In this document: piece after piece, positions 5,832 through 7,770 of the stretch
How positions within the stretch are numbered: position 1 is the first letter of the stretch
Layout: the number at the start of each line of letters is the position of its first letter
From: Flavobacteriaceae bacterium
GTDB lineage: Bacteria > Bacteroidota > Bacteroidia > Flavobacteriales > Flavobacteriaceae
Assembly: GCA_947443815.1 (NCBI GenBank)
Contig: CANEXR010000127.1
Location: 1-7,770, forward strand
DNA length: 7,770 nucleotides
Direction of reading: 5' to 3'
Notes under the pieces: model-generated
Databases searched by the model: none
What the model saw: only the letters and a program-made list of their open reading frames with translations
Told to the model about the DNA's origin: nothing
Made by a program: the position numbers and the translations under genes

Positions 5832-7770
5832 ATGAAAAAAGGACTATTACTACCTGCGTTACTTGTACTTATTGGAGCGCAATCTTATGCTCAAAAAAAA
5901 TGGGTAGAAACCCCAAAAGGCTCACATAACATTGTCGATAATAAAGGCGGACAAACATTGGGATATTCCCCAAAATCAGGCGTGAAAATCATTCAAGTGG
6001 ATGGTTTGGCTTTTAAAGACTTGAACAAAAATGGCGCTTTGGATGTCTATGAAGATTGGAGAAAACCAATTGCGGTTCGTGCCAAAGATCTTGCCACTAA
6101 AATGACGGTGGAACAAATCGCCGGATTAATGCTTTATAGCAGACATCAAGCTATTCCTGCTCAGGAAGTTGGAATGTTTTCAGGGACTTATAATGGGAAA
6201 CCGTTTTCTAAAAGTGGCGTACAATCATCTGATTTATCCGATCAGCAAATGGCATTTTTGACCAAAGATAATTTACGTCATGTGCTGATGACTTCAGTTG
6301 CAAGTCCTGTTATTGCAGCAGAATGGAATAATAATGTGCAAGCATTGGTAGAAGGAATAGGAATGGGGATTCCCTCTAATAACAGTTCCGATCCAAGAAA
6401 TGGAGCCAATAAAGATGCCGAATACAATGCAGGATCTGGTGGTTCCATATCACAATGGCCTGAGGAATTGGGATTGGCCGCTACTTTTGATGCCGCCATC
6501 ACAGAACAATTTGGGACAATTGCTGCCAAAGAATACAGAGCGATGGGAATTACAACTGCTTTGTCACCGCAAATTGATTTAGCAACAGAACCAAGATGGA
6601 ATCGTTTTGTAGGGACTTTTGGCGAAGACCCAAAATTAGCCACTGATATGGCAAGAGCTTATGTGGATGGATTTCAGACTTCACCAAAAGCGATAGCTGC
6701 CTATGACAATTGGGGGAATCAAAGTGTGAATGCCATGATTAAACACTGGCCTAGCGGTGGTCCAGAAGAAGGCGGAAGAGACGCTCATTTTGCTTATGGA
6801 AAATTTGCAGTATATCCAGGAAACAATTTCGAAATGCATTTGAAACCTTTTACAGAAGGCGCATTACAACTAAAAGGCGCTACAAAAAAAGCATCTGCAA
6901 TAATGCCATACTACACCATTTCGTATAATCAAGATAAAAAAAATGGGGAAAATGTAGGGAATGGATTTAGTAAATATATCATTACGGATTTACTACGAAA
7001 CAAATATGGTTATGATGGGGTTGTATGTACCGATTGGTTGATTACCGCTGATGAAGGACCTAAACCGGATGTGTTTTCAGGAAAATCTTGGGGAGTTGAA
7101 AAACTAACAATTGCCGAAAGACATTATAAAGTCATGATGGCGGGAGTAGACCAATTTGGAGGAAATAATGATATTAATCCCGTTCTTGAAGCCTATCAAA
7201 TGGGTGTAAAAGAACAAGGAGAAAGTTTCATGCGCAAGCGTTTTGAGCAATCTGCCGTACGTTTACTTATGAACATTTTCAGAGTAGGATTGTTTGAAAA
7301 TCCATATTTAGACCCTATTGAAACTAAAGCGATTGTGGGTAACCCTGATTTTATGAAAGCAGGATTTGAAGCCCAATTAAAGTCGGTTGTACTGATTAAA
7401 AATCAAAATAAAACGCTACCAATTCAAAAAGGAAAAACCGTTTATATCCCGAAAAGAATTACTCCTGCAGGCATTAACTTTTTTGGGCAACCTTCACCTG
7501 AAAAAATAGAATATCCAGTTAATTTAGAATTAATTAAAAAATATTATACTGTAACTGACGATCCTACCAAAGCAGATTTTGCGATTGTATTTATCAAAAG
7601 CCCTATCAGTGGCGGATACAGCAGAGCAGACAGAGAAGCGGGGGGTAATGGTTATGTACCCATTAGTTTGCAATTGCAAGACTATACCGCTGTCGATGCT
7701 AGAGCGCAAAGTATTGCTGCCGGGGATCCTGTAATTGACCCAACCATTACAAACCGTTCCTATTTGAATA
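5832..7770 (+). CDS. Exported glycoside hydrolase family 3 enzyme (beta-glucosidase-like), C terminus beyond the window
   Basis: The ATG at 5832 opens a frame that stays open to the window's end: 646 codons, no stop. Residues 1-20 are a signal peptide (MKKGLLLPALLVLIGAQSYA, cut before Q21). At 63-74 there is a 12-residue EF-hand-like loop, DLNKNGALDVYE, followed by DWRKP, a lead-in seen in some GH3 proteins. The (alpha/beta)8 N-terminal GH3 domain follows: TEPRWNRFVGTFGEDP (R255, GEDP 264-267), substrate-contact K304-H305 in IKHWPSGGPEEGGRDAHF, and the nucleophile D401 in VVCTDW, where SDW is more common. The C-terminal alpha/beta domain begins about residue 513 with KSVVLIKNQNKTLPI. It probably supplies the acid/base residue, which I could not identify and which may be beyond the end. 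The enzyme likely removes beta-linked sugars from glycans or glycosides in the periplasm or outside the cell; specificity is unknown. The promoter and LacI-type palindrome suggest sugar-controlled expression. Confidence 0.93.
   Translation, partial: MKKGLLLPALLVLIGAQSYAQKKWVETPKGSHNIVDNKGGQTLGYSPKSGVKIIQVDGLAFKDLNKNGALDVYEDWRKPIAVRAKDLATKMTVEQIAGLMLYSRHQAIPAQEVGMFSGTYNGKPFSKSGVQSSDLSDQQMAFLTKDNLRHVLMTSVASPVIAAEWNNNVQALVEGIGMGIPSNNSSDPRNGANKDAEYNAGSGGSISQWPEELGLAATFDAAITEQFGTIAAKEYRAMGITTALSPQIDLATEPRWNRFVGTFGEDPKLATDMARAYVDGFQTSPKAIAAYDNWGNQSVNAMIKHWPSGGPEEGGRDAHFAYGKFAVYPGNNFEMHLKPFTEGALQLKGATKKASAIMPYYTISYNQDKKNGENVGNGFSKYIITDLLRNKYGYDGVVCTDWLITADEGPKPDVFSGKSWGVEKLTIAERHYKVMMAGVDQFGGNNDINPVLEAYQMGVKEQGESFMRKRFEQSAVRLLMNIFRVGLFENPYLDPIETKAIVGNPDFMKAGFEAQLKSVVLIKNQNKTLPIQKGKTVYIPKRITPAGINFFGQPSPEKIEYPVNLELIKKYYTVTDDPTKADFAIVFIKSPISGGYSRADREAGGNGYVPISLQLQDYTAVDARAQSIAAGDPVIDPTITNRSYLN

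Noticed and set aside
6278..6643. 121-codon open frame on the minus strand
   Set aside because: It lies entirely inside the GH3 coding sequence, whose plus-strand protein has clear family motifs; the minus-strand product has no recognisable domain.

Overview
The window looks like chromosomal DNA of a flavobacterium-like Bacteroidetes. The evidence is AT-rich sequence, exported proteins whose signal peptides end in Ala-Gln (FAQ, YAQ), start codons set in A-rich leaders without Shine-Dalgarno sequences, and promoter-like motifs of the Bacteroidetes TTG / TAnnTTTG type. Every supported gene is on the plus strand. The genus is inferred from these features only.

Layout. Bases 1-513 hold the C-terminal end of a membrane acyltransferase (acyltransferase 3/OafA-like). 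Bases 661-1176 encode a small PepSY-type three-helix membrane protein, followed by a strong intrinsic terminator. Bases 1444-2202 encode an unrecognised exported protein that looks like a small outer-membrane beta-barrel. Bases 2284-3180 encode an AraC-family regulator. The 300-base gap after it has a promoter-like box and the start of a small secreted protein that stops after 36 codons, probably a gene remnant. Bases 3483-4475 encode an aldo/keto reductase with its full catalytic tetrad and its own terminator. Bases 4660-5403 encode an exported DUF1080 (3-keto-disaccharide hydrolase family) protein, followed by two hairpins. Bases 5832-7770 are the first 646 codons of an exported glycoside hydrolase family 3 enzyme that runs off the window's end.

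How the genes work together. The left part is a run of apparently separate single-gene units. The AraC regulator and the aldo/keto reductase may form a regulator-target pair, but the decayed gene between them could have been the original neighbour. The right part is carbohydrate-related: two exported proteins, a DUF1080 hydrolase and a GH3 glycosidase, probably mark the start of a glycan- or glycoside-use locus continuing to the right.

The most informative non-coding signal is in the 428-base gap before the GH3 gene. A good Bacteroidetes promoter there (TTG, 18-base spacer, TATATTTG) runs directly into a perfect 12-base palindrome, GAAAACGTTTTC, with a central CG. That is the architecture of a LacI/GalR-family operator, so the GH3 transcription unit is probably repressed by a sugar-responsive LacI-type protein. 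I saw no CRISPR array, tRNA, rRNA, insertion sequence or clearly novel defence-type system.
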